From UBA2259 sp964543485 (GTDB lineage: Bacteria; Patescibacteriota; Dojkabacteria; SC72): 64,000 nt of DNA. The stretch lies in assembly GCA_964543485.1 (NCBI GenBank), contig CAZIYI010000001.1:1-64000 (forward strand), written 5' to 3'. A program made the position numbers and the translations under genes. Shown in pieces: positions 61,942 through 64,000 of this stretch (position 1 is the first letter of the stretch; every line of letters starts with the position of its first letter). Under the pieces are notes generated by a model that worked only from the letters and a program-made list of their open reading frames with translations, searched no databases and had not been told where the DNA came from.

Positions 61942-63345
61942 TTAACTTATTACTCCTCCGAAACCTTTAAAAATTCCAACTAGTATAATGAGCCACCATG
62001 CTCCAATCGTAAATAATTCTCCGATATTTTTACCAAGCTTTCCTTGTTTCCATGATACAAATACCAATACTGTTAAGAGTACAAATATGAAGGATACAAT
62101 GAGTATACTAATTCCATCTGTTGTACCAAAAATATTTCTTAAACCAAGAACAATAGGGGATATTCTGTCTTCTCCTTTTACTTCTTCAAAGAAATATTCT
62201 GAGATATCTAATTCTGATATGTTTCCTGCGTCATCTGCTGCAATTATCAATGATTTCTCTCCAATGTCTCCTTTTTGGATTGTAATTGTGACAGTATTTT
62301 CATTTACAACCTCAATATTATATGTTTTATCTCCTGTTACAAATGTTAATTGAACCGAATCTTTAGGGAATGCGAAACTTAATTCAAAAGATTCTTCTCC
62401 TCTTTTGACTTTTACTGTTTCTTGAAGAATCACAGGAGGTGTAGAGTCTATTGTAAAACGAACTTGCTCTGATTTAATATCTTCACCTTTAATCTTAGCT
62501 TGAATTTCTTTATCTCCTTCTTCCCAATCACTTACTTTGTCAAATTCCCATGTTTGTGAATTACTTACTGTTTCCCCTACAAGGTTTCCCTTATCTAAGA
62601 CCTCTACGGTATAACTTCCAGAAATATTTTCTGTCTCTCCCTTCACATTGATATTAGCATCGTTGGTTAAATCTCCTGCTTTGGGGCTAATTATCCTAAT
62701 TGATTTAATTTCTCCTTGTTCAGGAATGAGTGGTTTTGCTGGTATTGGAGTATCTTGAGTAGGTGCTGGTGCTGGGGAAGGATCTGTGGTAGGTACAAAC
62801 TTTTGACTTGTTAAATTACCAAACATTTGTACAACAAGTATTGTGTTTTTTCCCAATAACTCTCCTTGAACAACCGCCACCCCAATATCTTTGTAACTAA
62901 CCCCCATTATATTTTCCTTATGTGTTGGGCTTGCCATCCATGCTTCATGTACACCTTCTGCAGTACTAAAGCCCTTGGCAAGATTCTCTCCTGCGTATAC
63001 ATAAGCGTATCCTGTTGCGGAGATAAACATCCAAGGGGTTTCACCGTTGGGTCCGTAATGGTCCCAATACTGTTCTTCAAACATATTATTTGCTTTGGCC
63101 AAGGCGGCTGCTGCTAATTTTGAATTTGTACTTAATGTATTTAGACCTGCGGCTGCTCTTTCTTGATTTGTTAATTGGATGATATTGGAAGGAGTGATAC
63201 TACTTGCCATTGCTTCTGGTATCCCAAGGAATCCTCCGAAAGTGTTTACGAAGAGTAAAAGAACTGTATATACAAACAGTGATAATTTTCTTAGCAGAAA
63301 GGGTTTGTAATTGTTTTCTTTGGTTGGAATGAAGAAATTTTTCAC
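61942..63345 (-). CDS. surface protein with CAP/SCP domain
   Basis: 467 aa. Signal peptide (about 20-48), CAP domain (about 55-195) with LTNQERAAAGLNTL, WDHYGPNGETPW, AGENLAKGF and THKENIMG, then a Pro-rich linker and two Ig-like domains (about 225-400), then two TM segments at the C-terminus. CAP proteins can bind lipids or act in wall maintenance. The C-terminal TM pair anchors it. Alone upstream of the membrane-protein gene in an operon. Confidence 0.85.
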   Translation of the reverse strand: MKNFFIPTKENNYKPFLLRKLSLFVYTVLLLFVNTFGGFLGIPEAMASSITPSNIIQLTNQERAAAGLNTLSTNSKLAAAALAKANNMFEEQYWDHYGPNGETPWMFISATGYAYVYAGENLAKGFSTAEGVHEAWMASPTHKENIMGVSYKDIGVAVVQGELLGKNTILVVQMFGNLTSQKFVPTTDPSPAPAPTQDTPIPAKPLIPEQGEIKSIRIISPKAGDLTNDANINVKGETENISGSYTVEVLDKGNLVGETVSNSQTWEFDKVSDWEEGDKEIQAKIKGEDIKSEQVRFTIDSTPPVILQETVKVKRGEESFELSFAFPKDSVQLTFVTGDKTYNIEVVNENTVTITIQKGDIGEKSLIIAADDAGNISELDISEYFFEEVKGEDRISPIVLGLRNIFGTTDGISILIVSFIFVLLTVLVFVSWKQGKLGKNIGELFTIGAWWLIILVGIFKGFGGVIS

Positions 63346-63414
63346 TCTTATATTTGCAGGTAATATATCTTTGTATATAGTACCAATTTAATTGTTTACA
63401 TGCAAAGGAGTGTA

Positions 63415-63446
63415 TTAAAAAGAAAAGCCCGAGTAAAAACTCGGAC
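63415..63446 (-). terminator. intrinsic terminator of HU gene
   Basis: On the minus strand GTCCGAGT pairs with ACTCGGGC (63427-63446) around a T5 loop, followed by TTTTCTTTTT. It is the strongest terminator in the window and closes the HU transcript 40 nt downstream of its stop codon. Confidence 0.88.
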
Positions 63447-63489
63447 TGTTTCTTTTCTCTCATCTAAAGAGAGATGCCGGCAGGTTGAA

Positions 63490-63762
63490 TTACTTAACAG
63501 CAGCTTTTAATGCTTTTCCTGCTTTGAATGCAGGTGCATTTCTTGCTGGTAATTGAATTCTTTCAAGAGTTTTTGGATTGATTCCAGGTCTTGCTTTCTT
63601 CTCTCTTACTTCGAATTTACCAAATCCTGTTAGCAATACTGCTTCTCCTGCTTTAAGAGCATGAGTGATTGCATCGAATACTCCATCAACTGCTTCTCCT
63701 GCTTGTTTCTTTGTTAATCCTGCTGCTTTCGCAACTTTATCAACTAAATCTTTCTTTAACAT
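63490..63762 (-). CDS. hup: DNA-binding protein HU
   Basis: 90 aa. KKDLVDKVAKAAGLTKKQAGEAVDGVFDAI is the HU dimerisation half; GFGKFEVREKKARPGINPKT and the AFKAGKALKAAV end are the DNA-bending arm and C-terminus. Nucleoid protein of standard length. Shine-Dalgarno AAAGGAGG ends 9 nt before the ATG, one of few clear ones here. Own promoter and terminator, so it is a single highly expressed gene. Confidence 0.97.
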   Translation of the reverse strand: MLKKDLVDKVAKAAGLTKKQAGEAVDGVFDAITHALKAGEAVLLTGFGKFEVREKKARPGINPKTLERIQLPARNAPAFKAGKALKAAVK

Positions 63763-63838
63763 AATTGTAAACCTCCTTTCTTTAGAGATATGGATGCCAC
63801 AAATCCTGATATCACATGATTTGTAGTATCACATCAAT

Positions 63839-63867
63839 AAAATATGCTATATACAGATTTGAGTCAA
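63839..63867 (-). promoter_or_regulatory. sigma70 promoter of HU gene
   Basis: Minus strand: TTGACT (63862-63867), 17-nt spacer, TATTTT (63839-63844). The leader of about 70 nt carries the AAAGGAGG Shine-Dalgarno (complement at 63772-63779), giving a conventional strong expression unit. Confidence 0.7.
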
Positions 63868-64000
63868 TAAGCTTTTTATTATAGGGTAATAGGAATAGGG
63901 CTTGAGAAAAGTTTGTATAACAGCATATTCCTGGGCATTTCTGTTCACATTTTTAGATAGGATTTTTCTCAGGTTTTAATATAAAATTCATTAAAAGCTT
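63868..64000. other. non-coding end with nested inverted repeats
   Basis: No protein gene is visible. AAGCTTTT (63869-63876) pairs with AAAAGCTT (63993-64000), AGGAATA (63891-63897) with TATTCCT (63926-63932), and TGAGAAAA (63903-63910) with TTTTCTCA (63964-63971); the last two cross like a pseudoknot. Could be an RNA gene cut at the window edge, or chance in AT-rich DNA. Confidence 0.25.

Noticed and set aside
1..64000. Alternative genetic code (UGA as glycine, as in some CPR lineages)
   Set aside because: UGA ends several genes at plausible positions, e.g. ATGA overlaps at 49967-49970 and 50476-50479, and no conserved protein reads through UGA.

Overview
The window looks like a piece of a low-GC Candidate Phyla Radiation (Patescibacteria) genome; Dojkabacteria/WS6 or a neighbouring lineage is possible but is only an impression from protein style, not a phylogeny. 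Supporting signs are very tight gene packing with many 1-50 nt overlaps, an archaeal-like amino-acid-kinase protein, many single-TM or signal-peptide surface proteins (including a Cys-rich W-C-G...C module common in these bacteria), a fused winged-helix/nucleotidyltransferase protein and a divergent SecD/SecF pair. UGA is used as a stop codon, so the code is the standard bacterial one.

Layout. 1-7.9 kb: end of a YhiN-type flavoprotein gene, elp3 (tRNA U34 modification), hypothetical membrane proteins, tRNA-Lys(CUU) with its own promoter, and a minus-strand group of a zinc-ribbon protein, a GT4 glycosyltransferase, recO and a large surface protein. 8-17.6 kb: secA, an M23 peptidase, a hypothetical protein, a methyltransferase plus orphan histidine kinase, and a DUF456 protein. 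17.7-37.6 kb: a 20-kb surface-glycan locus with two GT-C membrane glycosyltransferases, two Wzx-type flippases, about nine GT-A/GT-B glycosyltransferases (one GT11 fucosyltransferase-like, one GnT-I-like), sugar-nucleotide enzymes (Gmd, UDP-glucuronate 4-epimerase, UDP-glucose dehydrogenase) and methyltransferases. 37.6-48 kb: cell-envelope and housekeeping genes (bactofilin-like membrane protein, DsbA-like oxidoreductase next to a Cys-rich secreted protein, hydrolase, HIT, NUDIX, ferredoxin, HD protein, lipoprotein, DUF3048 protein), tRNA-Pro(GGG), and a non-coding 316-bp interval packed with hairpins. 48-64 kb: a wHTH-NTase/SecD-like/SecF-like/miaA operon, thpR, serS (interrupted by an artificial 100-N gap), an NrnA-like phosphoesterase, lysS, an L,D-transpeptidase, glyS, two Gre-type factors, trmD, tRNA-Glu(CUC), an amino-acid kinase, a CAP-domain surface protein and HU.

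How it fits together. The sugar-nucleotide enzymes, transferases and flippases would build lipid-linked glycans on the inner face of the membrane and flip them; the GT-C enzymes would use polyprenyl-phosphate sugars, probably made by the DPM/GtrB-like GT2 proteins at 35.6-37.6 kb, on the outer face. SecA and the degenerate SecDF-like pair serve export of the many surface proteins; M23, L,D-transpeptidase and a lysozyme-like protein remodel the wall. Translation-related genes (serS, lysS, glyS, miaA, trmD, elp3, three tRNAs) dominate the rest.

Most notable: an unassigned multi-hairpin RNA-like element at 44.19-44.34 kb; a false assembly gap in serS flanked by an exact 55-bp repeat; a SecD/SecF pair that appears to have lost key residues and domains; and several genes whose -10 box sits only 5-8 nt from the start codon, suggesting leaderless mRNAs. 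The only stretch over 300 bp without a protein gene is 44130-44445, described below.
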